Shown piece after piece: positions 1-8,321 of a stretch of DNA of 17,866 nucleotides. The notes beneath the pieces are model-generated. The model had not been told where the DNA came from, searched no databases, and saw nothing but the letters and a program-made list of their open reading frames with translations. The translations under genes and the position numbers were made by a program. The stretch's first letter is position 1, and the number at the start of each line of letters is the position of its first letter. The stretch comes from Planctomycetota bacterium (GTDB lineage: Bacteria > Planctomycetota > Phycisphaerae > Sedimentisphaerales > Anaerobacaceae): assembly GCA_020344865.1 (NCBI GenBank), contig CP070830.1:2174270-2192135 (forward strand). Direction: 5' to 3'.

Positions 1-1
1 C

Positions 2-1126
2 ATCAGTAGAATCGCCTACGCCCAGACCGACGCCAAATTGGCCGAACTGCAGAAACTGATAATCGACTGTATAAACGATTTGATTGCGAAGCTCTGTAAT
101 GACGTTTCTCTAAATGCCGAGCAAATCCGACAGGCCTGCATCGTCGGCAATACCACCATGAATCATATCTTCCTGAAATTCCCCGTCGCCAGCCTCGGCA
201 GGGCCCCGTACGACGCCTACTCCCTTGATGCTCATGACCTGCCTGCCGCCGACCTGGCTCTCAAAATCGACCCGCGCGCAAACGTCCACACCGTCGAAAA
301 CATCGCCGGCTTCGTGGGTTCCGACACCACCGCCGTTGCCCTTGCAGTCGAAGTTGACTCGGCCGAGCAAGTGACCCTGGTAGTGGACATCGGCACAAAT
401 GGTGAACTCGTACTCGGAACTGCTGACAAGCTCTACGCCGCGAGCTGTGCCGCCGGACCGGCCCTTGAGGGGGCCCGCATACAATGCGGCAGCAGGGCAG
501 TTGCAGGGGCCATCGAGGCCGTCTTCGTAAACGATGATGACGTGGATGTCGATGTCATAGGCGGCCGACCCCCTCACTCTATATGCGGCTCCGGCCTCGT
601 CGATGCCGTCGCCGTCCTTCTCGACCTCGGCATCATCGAACGCTCAGGCCGATTCGTCGAACCCGCAAAATTAAAAACCAGCCTCCCGCCGGCCGTTTTT
701 GCTCGACTAATCGAATACGACCGCCAACCCGCCTTCGTCATCGCTCAAGCCGACTCACAAAAGGTCTTCCTCACCCAAAAGGATATCCGTGAAGTCCAGC
801 TCGCGAAAGCCGCCATCCGCGCTGGCACAAAGCTCCTCCAGCGAAAGCTCCAACTTCAAGATGATGACATAAAACAAATCCTTCTGGCAGGGGCCTTCGG
901 CAATTATATTCGTAGGGAAAGTGCCGTCCGCATCGGCCTGCTGCCCGATGTCCCCATCGAGCGCATCCGATTTGTCGGCAACGCCGCCGGAAGCGGCGCG
1001 CAAATGATACTGCTCAGTACCCAATTCAGACAGCATGCCCGCGAACTGGCTCGCAAAATTGAATATGTAGAGGTTGCGCACGAAAAAGACTTTGAATACG
1101 TCTTTGCGGACGCTATGGCATTTTAG
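2..1126 (+). CDS. RACo-type ASKHA corrinoid-activation protein (DUF4445), 5'-truncated by the window edge
   Basis: This is the C-terminal part of a reductive activator of corrinoid-dependent enzymes (RACo/RamA type), which uses ATP to return inactive Co(II) corrinoid to Co(I). The frame is open to the left edge, reading ISRIAYAQ from base 2, a stretch that lies inside full-length homologues; the TTG at 38 is therefore not a start. ASKHA-type motifs are visible: GNTTMNH near 146, the phosphate-loop-like VDIGTNGEL near 383, SCAAGPALEGARIQCG near 437, ICGSGLVDAV near 583, and LLAGAFGNYI near 881. The N-terminal 2Fe-2S ferredoxin domain expected for the family would lie outside the window. No methyltransferase or corrinoid protein is next to it on the visible side, so its partner must be upstream or elsewhere. 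The family call is firm; the exact partner enzyme is unknown. Confidence 0.88.
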   Translation: MSRIAYAQTDAKLAELQKLIIDCINDLIAKLCNDVSLNAEQIRQACIVGNTTMNHIFLKFPVASLGRAPYDAYSLDAHDLPAADLALKIDPRANVHTVENIAGFVGSDTTAVALAVEVDSAEQVTLVVDIGTNGELVLGTADKLYAASCAAGPALEGARIQCGSRAVAGAIEAVFVNDDDVDVDVIGGRPPHSICGSGLVDAVAVLLDLGIIERSGRFVEPAKLKTSLPPAVFARLIEYDRQPAFVIAQADSQKVFLTQKDIREVQLAKAAIRAGTKLLQRKLQLQDDDIKQILLAGAFGNYIRRESAVRIGLLPDVPIERIRFVGNAAGSGAQMILLSTQFRQHARELARKIEYVEVAHEKDFEYVFADAMAF

Positions 1127-1134
1127 GTTGAGAC

Positions 1135-2094
1135 TTATACCCCGGCGGTGTAAACCAGCAGATACACCATATATCCGATGTACCCCAGTAGCAGCAGTAT
1201 CCCGCCGGCCCGTCCGACCCGCCGCCCGATTGCAGCCAGCAAAACGAAGACTCCGCTGACCGCAATCATAGTCCAGTAATCAACCCCGCCGGCAAGTCGC
1301 GAGGCTATTTCCCCGAACGGCCTGACCACGCCCGCCGTTCCGACGACCAGCAGCGTATTGAAGATGTTCGAGCCCACCAGATTGCCGATTGAGATATCAT
1401 GCTGGCCCTTGATAGCGGCAACCACGCACGTTACGAGCTCCGGCAGAGAAGTCCCGATTGCGACAATCGTCAGCCCGATCACAGCCTTGCTCAAACCTAC
1501 CCGCTCGCCTATGAAAACCGCCCCTCGTACCGCCATGTCCGCCCCCAGAGCCAGCCCCGCCAGGCCGACAATAACAAACAAAACACTTCGTTTCACGTCC
1601 TTTTTGCCGCTTGTTGCCTCGCACTGTAAGGCTTCTGGTTCTCTGTGTGACGTAAAAATGGTCAGCACAATCAGCCCTGCAAAGATGCTCAACAGTATAA
1701 TGCCTTCAGGCCGCGACAAACCCCCGTCTGCCAGCACAGGCCAAAGCAATAACGCCACTGCAATCATCACCGGCATCTCGCCACTCAGTGTCCGCAGTTG
1801 AACCCTTATAGGCCGAATAAGGGCCGCCAAACCACCCACAAGGGCCAAATTGGCGATATTCGAGCCGTACACGTTGCCGATGGCAACGTTTCCCACGCCT
1901 CTAACGGCCGCCGCAATGCTGGCCGCTACCTCCGGAGCCGACGTCCCCATTGCCACAATCGTCAGGCCAATGATAAGAGGACTCACCCCAAACAGCTTTG
2001 CCAGTCCGACTGCCCCATCTACAAGCCAGTCGGCCGATTTCCAAAGGATTACCACCCCCCCAGACAAAAGCAGACATGCCCACATCATATTCAT
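1135..2094 (-). CDS. Calcium/sodium antiporter, CaCA family (YrbG-like)
   Basis: Inner-membrane exchanger expected to move Ca2+ out against Na+ or H+. The 319-residue protein is almost wholly hydrophobic and holds the two inverted alpha repeats of the family. Repeat 1 has GTSAPE (residues 50-55) and GNVYGSNIAN (73-82); repeat 2 has GTSLPE (214-219) and GNLVGSNIFN (237-246). The acidic residues in the GTSxPE motifs are the ion ligands in this family. A hydrophilic loop at about 148-170 joins the halves. I place the start at the ATG at 2094 (MNMMW); a TTG at 2121 would add nine residues that look like upstream leader. No strong ribosome-binding site settles this. The gene lies 161 bases downstream of fabF on the same strand and converges with the RACo gene. 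Ion specificity is not readable from sequence. Confidence 0.92.
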   Translation of the reverse strand: MNMMWACLLLSGGVVILWKSADWLVDGAVGLAKLFGVSPLIIGLTIVAMGTSAPEVAASIAAAVRGVGNVAIGNVYGSNIANLALVGGLAALIRPIRVQLRTLSGEMPVMIAVALLLWPVLADGGLSRPEGIILLSIFAGLIVLTIFTSHREPEALQCEATSGKKDVKRSVLFVIVGLAGLALGADMAVRGAVFIGERVGLSKAVIGLTIVAIGTSLPELVTCVVAAIKGQHDISIGNLVGSNIFNTLLVVGTAGVVRPFGEIASRLAGGVDYWTMIAVSGVFVLLAAIGRRVGRAGGILLLLGYIGYMVYLLVYTAGV

Positions 2095-2121
2095 CGCCCG
2101 TACTCTAACAAAAGATAACAA

Positions 2122-2255
2122 AGGCGAAAAGACTATTTTACCCCCGCTCGTCGTTTTCGGCGCCCGCTATCGCAACTCTCGATAGTCTGCTGTCCCGGGC
2201 TCTTGAACTGCGAGGGATTCCGATATTTGGCCTTTATAGGAATTGACCGCCTGCG
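2122..2255 (-). other. Spacer between fabF and the antiporter gene, with a small hairpin
   Basis: A 6-bp inverted repeat (CTATCG at 2167-2172, CGATAG at 2180-2185, 7-base loop) lies between the fabF stop and the antiporter start. It has no T-run, so termination of the fab transcript here is only possible. An AT-rich TAAAAT lies near 2132 on the minus strand, but I found no paired -35, so an own promoter for the antiporter is not supported. Confidence 0.3.
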
Positions 2256-3500
2256 CTAGCGCTTGCCGACGACCAGACAGGCGTTATGGCCGCCGAAGCC
2301 CAGAGAATTACTCAAAGCGACATTCACCTTAGCCTGCCGTGCCTTCAGCGGCACGTAATCCATCTTCAGGTCGCACCGCTCATCGGGGTTCTCTAAATTG
2401 GCGGTAGGGGGGATGACCGAGTCATTAATGACCTTTACGCACACTATAAGTTCAACCGCACCGGCCGCACCGAGAAGATGACCAAGACAGCTCTTCGTCG
2501 AGCTTACTGCAAGTTTGTAAGCATGCTCGCCGAAAACGGCCTTTATTGCCGCGCTTTCAGCTATGTCATTTAACTCGGTACCCGTGCCGTGAGCGTTTAT
2601 ATAGTCTGTTTTCTCTGGCGCTATACCGCCGTCGCTCAGCGCCATCTCCATCGTCTTGGCGGCGCCTGCCCCGTCCGGCAGAGGCGCCGTTATATGATAC
2701 CCGTCGTCCGTCGCGGCGTAGCCCACAAGCTCCGCGTATATATTCGCGCCGCGCTTCTTGGCATGACCCTCTTCTTCCAGTATCACAACGCCCGCCCCCT
2801 CACTAAGCACGAACCCGTCCCGGTCTTTATCGAACGGCCTTGAAGCCGCCTGCGGGTTCTCGTTGCGTTTGCTAAGTGACCTCGCCGCGCAGAAAGAGGC
2901 CAGTCCCACCGGTGTAAGTGCCGCTTCCGAGCCGCCGGTTATCATCACATCGCTCTGTCCGGCAACAATGTTGCAAAACGCCTCGCCTATGGCGTGACTG
3001 CCCGAAGCGCACGCGCTGGCAACGCTGTAGTTCGGTCCCTGCAACCCGTAACGGATGGCGATGTTGCCGCTGGCCGCGTTGCTCATGAGCCTCGGAACGC
3101 AGAAAGGCGAAACTTTCTTTGGTCCCCCCTTTAACAGTCTTATGTGCTGCTCTTCGATTTCGCTTATTCCGCCGATACCCGTTCCTATGATTACGCCCAC
3201 GCGAAAAGGCTCTTCTTTCGAGAAATCAAGTCCGCTGTCGTTTACCGCCTGGCTCGCCGCCCCAACGGCGAACTGCGTAAACCGGTCCATTCGCTTGCCT
3301 TCCCGCTGGTCGACGTACTTCGTTACGTCGAAATTCTTTATCTCGCCGCCGAACTTTACGGGGTACTGGCTGACGTCAAAGGACTCAATGTTGGAAATGC
3401 CGCTCTTGCCCTCGCACAATGCTGCAAAAACCTCATCGACCGATTCTCCAAGAGCGGTAACACACCCCAGACCGGTAACAACTACGCGTCGTCTGCTCAT
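2256..3500 (-). CDS. fabF: 3-oxoacyl-ACP synthase II
   Basis: Condensing enzyme of type II fatty-acid synthesis that elongates acyl-ACP with malonyl-ACP in the cytoplasm. The 414-residue length is typical. The catalytic triad is complete: Cys164 in SVASACASGSH, His304 in NAHGTGTELND, and His341 in SSTKSCLGHLLGAAG, with the conserved Lys336. The C-terminal NSLGFGGHN is also present. The gene is last in the cluster, 22 bases after acpP. The start is the ATG at 3500 (MSRRRVVVTGLG). Its ribosome-binding site is weak (AAGAAGCG about 12 bases upstream), so translation may be partly coupled to acpP. The stop sits in a palindrome (GCGCTAGCGC). KAS I (FabB) is the alternative within the superfamily; cluster position and sequence favour FabF. 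Confidence 0.97.
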   Translation of the reverse strand: MSRRRVVVTGLGCVTALGESVDEVFAALCEGKSGISNIESFDVSQYPVKFGGEIKNFDVTKYVDQREGKRMDRFTQFAVGAASQAVNDSGLDFSKEEPFRVGVIIGTGIGGISEIEEQHIRLLKGGPKKVSPFCVPRLMSNAASGNIAIRYGLQGPNYSVASACASGSHAIGEAFCNIVAGQSDVMITGGSEAALTPVGLASFCAARSLSKRNENPQAASRPFDKDRDGFVLSEGAGVVILEEEGHAKKRGANIYAELVGYAATDDGYHITAPLPDGAGAAKTMEMALSDGGIAPEKTDYINAHGTGTELNDIAESAAIKAVFGEHAYKLAVSSTKSCLGHLLGAAGAVELIVCVKVINDSVIPPTANLENPDERCDLKMDYVPLKARQAKVNVALSNSLGFGGHNACLVVGKR

Positions 3501-3522
3501 AGTGCTGTTTTTCGCTTCTTAG

Positions 3523-3795
3523 TTACTTCTGGCTCTTGGAACGTGCGATATTCGCGATGTAATCGATTGCGGCCCCGACCGTCTGGATTTTCTCCGCCTC
3601 TTCGTCCGGTATGCTCATGTCGAATTCGTCTTCGAACTCCATGACCAGCTCGACCGTATCCAGAGAGTCGGCATTGAGGTCGTTAATAAACGAGGTTTCA
3701 CGTGTTATCTCGGATTTGTCCACGCCCATCTGCTCACTTATTATCTCGATTACCCTGTTCTCAATTGCCTGAATGTCTAACTCATCGGCACTCAC
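3523..3795 (-). CDS. acpP: Acyl carrier protein
   Basis: Small acidic carrier that holds growing acyl chains on a 4'-phosphopantetheine arm. The attachment site is Ser44 in the diagnostic NADSLDTVELVMEFEDEF block. The 90-residue length is slightly above the usual 76-80 because of a short N-terminal extension (MSADELDIQA). The start is a GTG at 3795, supported by a strong AGGAGG placed 8 bases upstream. It lies between fabG and fabF, 214 bases after the fabG stop. That unusually wide gap for this cluster probably holds its own promoter, which would suit a protein needed in large excess over the enzymes. Confidence 0.97.
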   Translation of the reverse strand: MSADELDIQAIENRVIEIISEQMGVDKSEITRETSFINDLNADSLDTVELVMEFEDEFDMSIPDEEAEKIQTVGAAIDYIANIARSKSQK

Positions 3796-3898
3796 TTCTT
3801 TTGCCTCCTAAAACAGGTATACATCTCTTAATATTACCGTAGGGCACCCGACGAAGACCCTGTCGGCAGCTATCTGCTCATTTCTTATCTCGGCGGGT

Positions 3899-3927
3899 AT
3901 ATTACCGCCTAACAACCTTGTAAACAA
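3899..3927 (-). promoter_or_regulatory. Possible internal promoter for acpP with an A-tract UP-like element
   Basis: On the minus strand TTGTTT (3922-3927) and TAATAT (3899-3904) are separated by 17 bases. Directly upstream of the -35 is a run of A residues broken by single Ts (about 3930-3946), the position and composition of an UP element. Predicted transcription would start near 3892, giving a leader of about 97 bases. The -35 matches consensus at only 3 of 6 places and the -10 at 4 of 6. A 5-bp hairpin (CCGAC 3848-3852, GTCGG 3862-3866) lies in the leader. Confidence 0.4.
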
Positions 3928-4009
3928 ATATTTTTTTATTTTTTTACCGCCCTGGTTTTATGACCGTTTGCCAAACGCCTCTCTTCGTTCTATATGCCTT
4001 CAGAGCACC

Positions 4010-4747
4010 TTACATCGCCATTCCGCCGTCCACACAGAGGACTTGGCCCGTGATATAGCCCGCTTCGTCGCTTGTAAGAAATGCTATCGCCTTGGCAACG
4101 TCCTCAACGCTGCCGAACCTCCGAAGCGGTATTATCTGTTTTGCCGCCTCTTTTACTGGCTCTGGCAGTTTGTCTGTCATATCCGTAACGATAAAACCCG
4201 GAGCAATGCAATTCGCCGTTACGTTCTTTCTTGCAAGCTCGCGAGCCACGGTTTTCGTCAGGCCGATAAGGCCCGCTTTGCTTGCGGCGTAGTTGGCTTG
4301 GCCGGCATTGCCTATTACACCCGAGACCGAGCTTAGACAGATAATCCGGCCGAACTTGTTTCGAATCATAGACCTTGACACTACCCGCGTCGCAACAAAC
4401 GCTGCGCGTAGGTTAACTGCGATGACCTTGTCGAAATCCTCATCGCTCATCTGCATAAGCAGCCTGTCACGGGTAATGCCGGCGTTGTTTACTAAGATAC
4501 CTATTCCTCCGTGCTCGGATGCTAACGATTCGAGTGTCTCCGTCAGCTTCGCCGTATCGGTAATATCCACACAGCGGGTCTCGCAGCTAAAGCCGGCTTC
4601 TTTCACCACATTTTCAAGCTCGCCGAGCTGCTCTGAGTTTATATCCAGCCCGACGACCGTGCGTCCCTGCTTGAGCAGTTCGAGAACAACCGCTCGGCCT
4701 ATACCCCTTGCCGCACCCGTTACAACTGCCAGTCTCTTCTCCGACAT
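4010..4747 (-). CDS. fabG: 3-oxoacyl-ACP reductase
   Basis: NADPH-dependent reductase of the 3-oxo group made by FabH and FabF, a classical short-chain dehydrogenase of 245 residues. The cofactor-binding TGAARGIG is at residues 10-17, NNAG at 87-90, and the catalytic set is Ser140, Tyr153 and Lys157 (in QANYAASKAG). The C-terminal YITGQVLCVDGGMAM matches FabG closely, including the glycine-rich end that helps form the tetramer. The start is the ATG at 4747 with GGAG about 10 bases upstream. It lies 55 bases after fabD. Other short-chain dehydrogenases share the motifs, but the position between fabD and acpP makes FabG clear. Confidence 0.97.
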   Translation of the reverse strand: MSEKRLAVVTGAARGIGRAVVLELLKQGRTVVGLDINSEQLGELENVVKEAGFSCETRCVDITDTAKLTETLESLASEHGGIGILVNNAGITRDRLLMQMSDEDFDKVIAVNLRAAFVATRVVSRSMIRNKFGRIICLSSVSGVIGNAGQANYAASKAGLIGLTKTVARELARKNVTANCIAPGFIVTDMTDKLPEPVKEAAKQIIPLRRFGSVEDVAKAIAFLTSDEAGYITGQVLCVDGGMAM

Positions 4748-4802
4748 CCTGCTCGATCTCCAACTTTTTAATATCTGATAACTGTGTTCACGCCTCGGTT
4801 CT

Positions 4803-5744
4803 TCACACCGTCTTGGTTATCTCTTGCAAGCTGCTTAAGCTGCTTATGTTCTCGACTTTTATCTTCCTGTTGATTCTTCGCATAAGCCCGGTAAGAACCC
4901 TTCCCGGCCCAATCTCATAGAATCTTTCAACATCCTCGGCTGTTAGTCTCTCCATACATTTTTGCCAAAGAATTGGGCAAGTCAATTGCTTTGTCAGCCC
5001 TTCTTTGATTTTTTCAGCCGACTCGTAGTACTCCGCGTCAATATTGGCGATAATCTTCACGTCGGAAGGCTCTGAAACCTCGCATCCTGCCAGCGCCTCT
5101 TTAAGTGCCTCTGCCGCGCTGGACATCATTTCCGTGTGAAAGGCCCCCGCCACTTCTAGTCGTACCGCCTTTATGGCCCCGCGCTCGCCGGCCAGCTTTT
5201 CCGCATGCTCGCACGCTGCTTTGCTGCCGCTTACCACTATCTGCCCCGGGCAGTTGAAGTTAACCGCCGCCAATAGTTCCCCCTCGCCGGCTTCGCTGCA
5301 AAGCTGCCTGACCTGTTCCTCTTCGAGCCCGATGATGCTCACCATCCCGCCGTTGGTGGCATCCGCCGCCGCCTGCATCGCCTCGCCGCGCTTCTTAACC
5401 AGAATAAGCGCATCCTCGAAGCTGATTACGCCTGCTGCATACAGCGCCGTATACTCGCCCAGGCTCAGCCCCGCCGTTACATCCGCCTTGATGTCTTTCG
5501 TTGCCGGGCTTGTTCTCAAAACCTCTAATATCGCAGCCGAAGTTGCGAAAATCGCAGGCTGCGAAATCGTCGTCGTATTTAATCTCTCCGCCGGCCCCTC
5601 GAAACAGATGCCGCTCAAATCGAACCCAACCACATCGTTCGCCCTGTCAAAAATCTCCGCCGCCGCGCCAAACGACTGCGCTATCTCCTTGCCCATCCCC
5701 ACAACCTGTGCGCCCTGTCCCGGAAATAAAAAAGCCGTCTTCAT
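4803..5744 (-). CDS. fabD: Malonyl-CoA:ACP transacylase
   Basis: Transfers malonyl from CoA to acyl carrier protein, supplying the extender unit. Its 313 residues include the oxyanion-hole GQGAQ (residues 9-13), the nucleophile Ser94 in GLSLGEYTAL, Arg119, which binds the malonyl carboxylate, and the catalytic His203 in VAGAFHTEMM. All key residues are intact and length is normal. The start is the ATG at 5744 (MKTAFLFPGQGAQ); only a weak AAGG precedes it. It is 70 bases after fabH and 55 before fabG. Confidence 0.97.
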   Translation of the reverse strand: MKTAFLFPGQGAQVVGMGKEIAQSFGAAAEIFDRANDVVGFDLSGICFEGPAERLNTTTISQPAIFATSAAILEVLRTSPATKDIKADVTAGLSLGEYTALYAAGVISFEDALILVKKRGEAMQAAADATNGGMVSIIGLEEEQVRQLCSEAGEGELLAAVNFNCPGQIVVSGSKAACEHAEKLAGERGAIKAVRLEVAGAFHTEMMSSAAEALKEALAGCEVSEPSDVKIIANIDAEYYESAEKIKEGLTKQLTCPILWQKCMERLTAEDVERFYEIGPGRVLTGLMRRINRKIKVENISSLSSLQEITKTV

Positions 5745-5814
5745 AAACCTTATTCAATAAGCGAGCCTGCAAAGAACCCGAATGCCTTCAGCGACCCTTG
5801 AATGCTCCTTGTGG

Positions 5815-6828
5815 TCAAAACTCAATTACGTTCGCCCCCCACGTCAATCCCGCTCCGAAAGCAACGAATATAATAATATCACCTCGCTTGATTTTGCCTG
5901 ACCGCGCGCACTCATCGAAAGCAATAGGCACCGACGCCGCCGACGTGTTACCGTATTCCGCGATGTTCAAAAACACCTTTTCATTAGGCAACTTCAGGCG
6001 TTTCGCCGCGGACTCTATAATCCTTGCGTTCATCTGATGCGAAATGACCATCGCAATATCGTCAATAGTCACACCGCACCACTCCAGACACTCCATAACG
6101 GTCTCGATAATCCGCCGAACCGCCTGCTGGTAAACTTCCCTGCCCTTGATTTCCATATATATCTTCTTCGGGTCGTCCAGTTCCTTGTCCGGCGGATGCA
6201 AAGAACCGTACGCCTGGCAGTTCAACGCCTCCCACCGGTCGCCGTCCGATGACATGGTGCTGTATATAACGCCTTTCCGTCCGTCTTCTGCCCGCTCAAG
6301 AACTACCGCCCCGGCGCCGTCCCCGAAAAGTATGCAACTCGTCCGGTCGCTCCAGTTCGTAATCTTTGTCAGCGTCTCAGCCCCTATAACTATAGCGTTT
6401 TTCACTCGCCCGCCCTCTATGAACTGCTGCACAATCGACACGCCGTAGACAAATCCGCTGCACGCGGCCGCTAAGTCGAACACCCACGCCTTCCTTGCCT
6501 GCAGACTCCGCTGCACAAAGGACGCTGTCGATGGAAACACCATCTCCGGCGTAATCGTCGCCACGATAATAAGCTCGACTTCACCTGCGTCTAACTTCGC
6601 CTCCACCAGAGCACGCTTCGCCGCCTCCGTCGCCAGATATGCCGTCGTCTCGTCTTCGGTGGTTATGTGCCGCACCTTGATGCCCGTCCGCGTCGTAATC
6701 CACTCGTCGGACGTGTCCACCATCTTCGCTAATTCCTCATTGGTCAATTTCTTGGCGGGCGCAAATGAACCGTAACCTGTTATCACCGCGCGGTAGCACC
6801 CACCCCGTCCCTTAACTTCCTTGTTCAT
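5815..6828 (-). CDS. fabH: 3-oxoacyl-ACP synthase III
   Basis: Initiates fatty-acid synthesis by condensing an acyl-CoA primer with malonyl-ACP. Counted from the GTG at 6831, the triad is Cys124 (AAACSGFVYG), His265 (ISHQMNARI) and Asn295 (YGNTSAASVP). The usual HQAN is HQMN here, a modest variation. I prefer the ATG at 6828 because AAGGA is 6 bases upstream, against 3 for the GTG one codon earlier. The start overlaps the end of plsX by 17 bases, which implies coupled translation. Residues 1-14 form a short extension (MNKEVKGRGGCYR) ahead of the usual start of the fold. Confidence 0.96.
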   Translation of the reverse strand: MNKEVKGRGGCYRAVITGYGSFAPAKKLTNEELAKMVDTSDEWITTRTGIKVRHITTEDETTAYLATEAAKRALVEAKLDAGEVELIIVATITPEMVFPSTASFVQRSLQARKAWVFDLAAACSGFVYGVSIVQQFIEGGRVKNAIVIGAETLTKITNWSDRTSCILFGDGAGAVVLERAEDGRKGVIYSTMSSDGDRWEALNCQAYGSLHPPDKELDDPKKIYMEIKGREVYQQAVRRIIETVMECLEWCGVTIDDIAMVISHQMNARIIESAAKRLKLPNEKVFLNIAEYGNTSAASVPIAFDECARSGKIKRGDIIIFVAFGAGLTWGANVIEF

Positions 6829-7834
6829 CACTTATCCTTACTGTAGTCTTCGCCAAGTATTCGATGATTTTATCGTTTATTTTTTTCGTGTGGTATTCTT
6901 TGCTCGTCATGATTGCGTTCTTTATCGTCCTGCTCTTGCTTGCCCCGTGACATATAAGGGCCGTCCCGTTCACCCCTAACAGCGGTGCCCCCCCGTATTC
7001 GTTGTAGTCGTACTTCTTGTATATTCTTTTCATCACCGGCTTGAATTTCATCGCAAGCCGCAGCCTCTCCTGACCGAGCTCGTGCTGTATCGCCTTAAAC
7101 AGGCCCTCAATCACCCCCTCCGTCAGCTTCAAAATCACGTTCCCCACAAACCCGTCGCAAACCACCACGTCACAGATACCCCTGAAAATATCTCTGCCCT
7201 CGATGTTCCCGATGAAGTTCATGTTCGCGTCCGACCTCATCAGCTCGCGGGTCCTCTTGACAACCTCGTTGCCCTTTGCGTCCTCCTGACCGATGCTCAT
7301 AAGCCCTATCCGCGGTTTCTCTATGCCCAGCACGTGCCTCGAATATATGCTCGACATCGCCGCGTACTGATAAAGGTTTATCGGCTTGCAGGCGATGTTC
7401 GCCCCCACGTCGCATATCGTCACCGGTCCCTCAAACGTCGGAAACACCACCGCTATCCCCGGCCGGTTCACCCGCGGAAGATTCCGCATACGCATCTGAA
7501 ACGCTGCGATGCACGCGCCTGTATTACCAGCCGAGATTACCGCGTCCGCCTGGTCCATCTTCGCCATCTTCGCCATCACGCTTATGGAGCTCCGCCGCTT
7601 CTTACGAAGGGTCTCTATCGGCGGCTCGTCCATATCAATCACTTCGGGAGCGTCCACCACGCTGATTATTCCCTCCCGCGACCTCTGCGGCGGCAGCTGC
7701 CCCTCTATCCGCTCACGCGGACCGACAAGTATCAGCTCGTCGTTCTCGCCCAGCCGCTCTATCGATTCCAGCACGCCTGATATGATTTCATCCGGCGCAT
7801 TGTCTCCGCCCATGGCGTCGATTGCTATTCGCAT
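6812..7834 (-). CDS. plsX: Phosphate acyltransferase
   Basis: Converts acyl-ACP to acyl-phosphate, the donor used by PlsY in the first step of phospholipid synthesis; a peripheral membrane enzyme. The 340-residue protein opens with the hallmark MRIAIDAMGGDNAP and has ISAGNTGA, a conserved glycine-rich CDVGAN, VVCDGFVGNVILK, and the late GGAPLLGVNG motif. Length is normal. The ATG at 7834 lies 3 bases after the rpmF stop, and its GGAGGAGAG lies inside the end of rpmF, so the two are tightly coupled. The rpmF-plsX-fabH order is widely conserved in bacteria and ties membrane-lipid synthesis to ribosome production. Confidence 0.97.
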   Translation of the reverse strand: MRIAIDAMGGDNAPDEIISGVLESIERLGENDELILVGPRERIEGQLPPQRSREGIISVVDAPEVIDMDEPPIETLRKKRRSSISVMAKMAKMDQADAVISAGNTGACIAAFQMRMRNLPRVNRPGIAVVFPTFEGPVTICDVGANIACKPINLYQYAAMSSIYSRHVLGIEKPRIGLMSIGQEDAKGNEVVKRTRELMRSDANMNFIGNIEGRDIFRGICDVVVCDGFVGNVILKLTEGVIEGLFKAIQHELGQERLRLAMKFKPVMKRIYKKYDYNEYGGAPLLGVNGTALICHGASKSRTIKNAIMTSKEYHTKKINDKIIEYLAKTTVRISDEQGS

Positions 7835-7837
7835 CTT

Positions 7838-8026
7838 TTAGCTGCTCTCCTCCTTGCCAAGCTTCAAAGTAATCCTCGGATTCACATAACCGCAGTTGCT
7901 GCACGCTGCATGAGGCAGCTTGGCTTGGTCACATTTGGGACAGACCGAATAGTTTGTGGCCCGTAGCCGGTGGTGGCTCCGCCGGGTGCGGGTCCTGCTT
8001 TTGCTCGTTTTCTTCTTTGGTAACAT
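7838..8026 (-). CDS. rpmF: Large ribosomal subunit protein bL32
   Basis: Zinc-ribbon protein of the 50S subunit, 62 residues. The basic N-terminus (PKKKTSKSRTRTRRSHHRL) and four cysteines in two CxxC pairs (Cys29/Cys32, Cys42/Cys45) are typical, so this is the zinc-binding form of bL32. The start is the ATG at 8026; the second residue is Leu where many homologues have Ala-Val. It is the first gene of the lipid cluster. The DUF177 protein (YceD) that precedes rpmF in many bacteria is absent; a promoter lies there instead. Confidence 0.96.
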   Translation of the reverse strand: MLPKKKTSKSRTRTRRSHHRLRATNYSVCPKCDQAKLPHAACSNCGYVNPRITLKLGKEESS

Positions 8027-8107
8027 TACATACTGCTCCAGGCTCTATTAGCTCGTGGCCTTTGCCGTTTAGCCGTCCTGATAACGCCTAAACACTAAGA
8101 ACCGCTT

Positions 8108-8136
8108 TTAATAATTAACCATCGCCCCTTTGTCAA
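8108..8136 (-). promoter_or_regulatory. Sigma70-type promoter of the rpmF-plsX-fab cluster
   Basis: On the minus strand a perfect TTGACA (8131-8136) is followed after exactly 17 bases by TATTAA (8108-8113, 4 of 6 matches). It points at rpmF. The predicted start near 8101 gives a leader of about 75 bases with no recognisable riboswitch or strong hairpin. I see no clear FapR- or FadR-type operator. Confidence 0.7.
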
Positions 8137-8202
8137 GCGAAATCTGACCCGCTGACCTTGCCGTCGACCCGGCCGCCCCCCGAACTAAATTTTACTTTAC
8201 CG

Positions 8203-8231
8203 TTGAAATCCGTATCGAAATATTGTAGAAA
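8203..8231 (+). promoter_or_regulatory. Probable promoter of the membrane protein / small basic protein unit
   Basis: TTGAAA (8203-8208) and TAGAAA (8226-8231) are separated by 17 bases in an AT-rich patch and point at the gene starting at 8322. With the divergent rpmF promoter about 70 bases away, the two units are back to back. The -10 matches at 4 of 6 places. The rest of the spacer 8027-8321 shows nothing else. Confidence 0.5.
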
Positions 8232-8321
8232 GACTAAATAATTTTTAATGCTTTTAATGCGCTGCCTCAACCGATACAATAGCCCCTTGGCGTCTGTTGT
8301 GCAAGGTTAAGCTGGTGTGCT

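Noticed and set aside
2095..2121. TTG start at 2121 for the antiporter
   Set aside because: It adds nine residues (MLSFVRVRA) absent from the usual family start; the ATG at 2094 gives a normal N-terminus, though the ribosome-binding site does not decide it.
7082..7780. A 232-codon open frame antisense to plsX
   Set aside because: It lies wholly opposite a clear PlsX and its protein is rich in Arg, His and Pro with no recognisable motif, as expected for a mirror frame in GC-rich DNA.
8027..8101. Riboswitch or attenuator in the rpmF leader
   Set aside because: No conserved core or convincing terminator/antiterminator pair is visible in about 75 bases.
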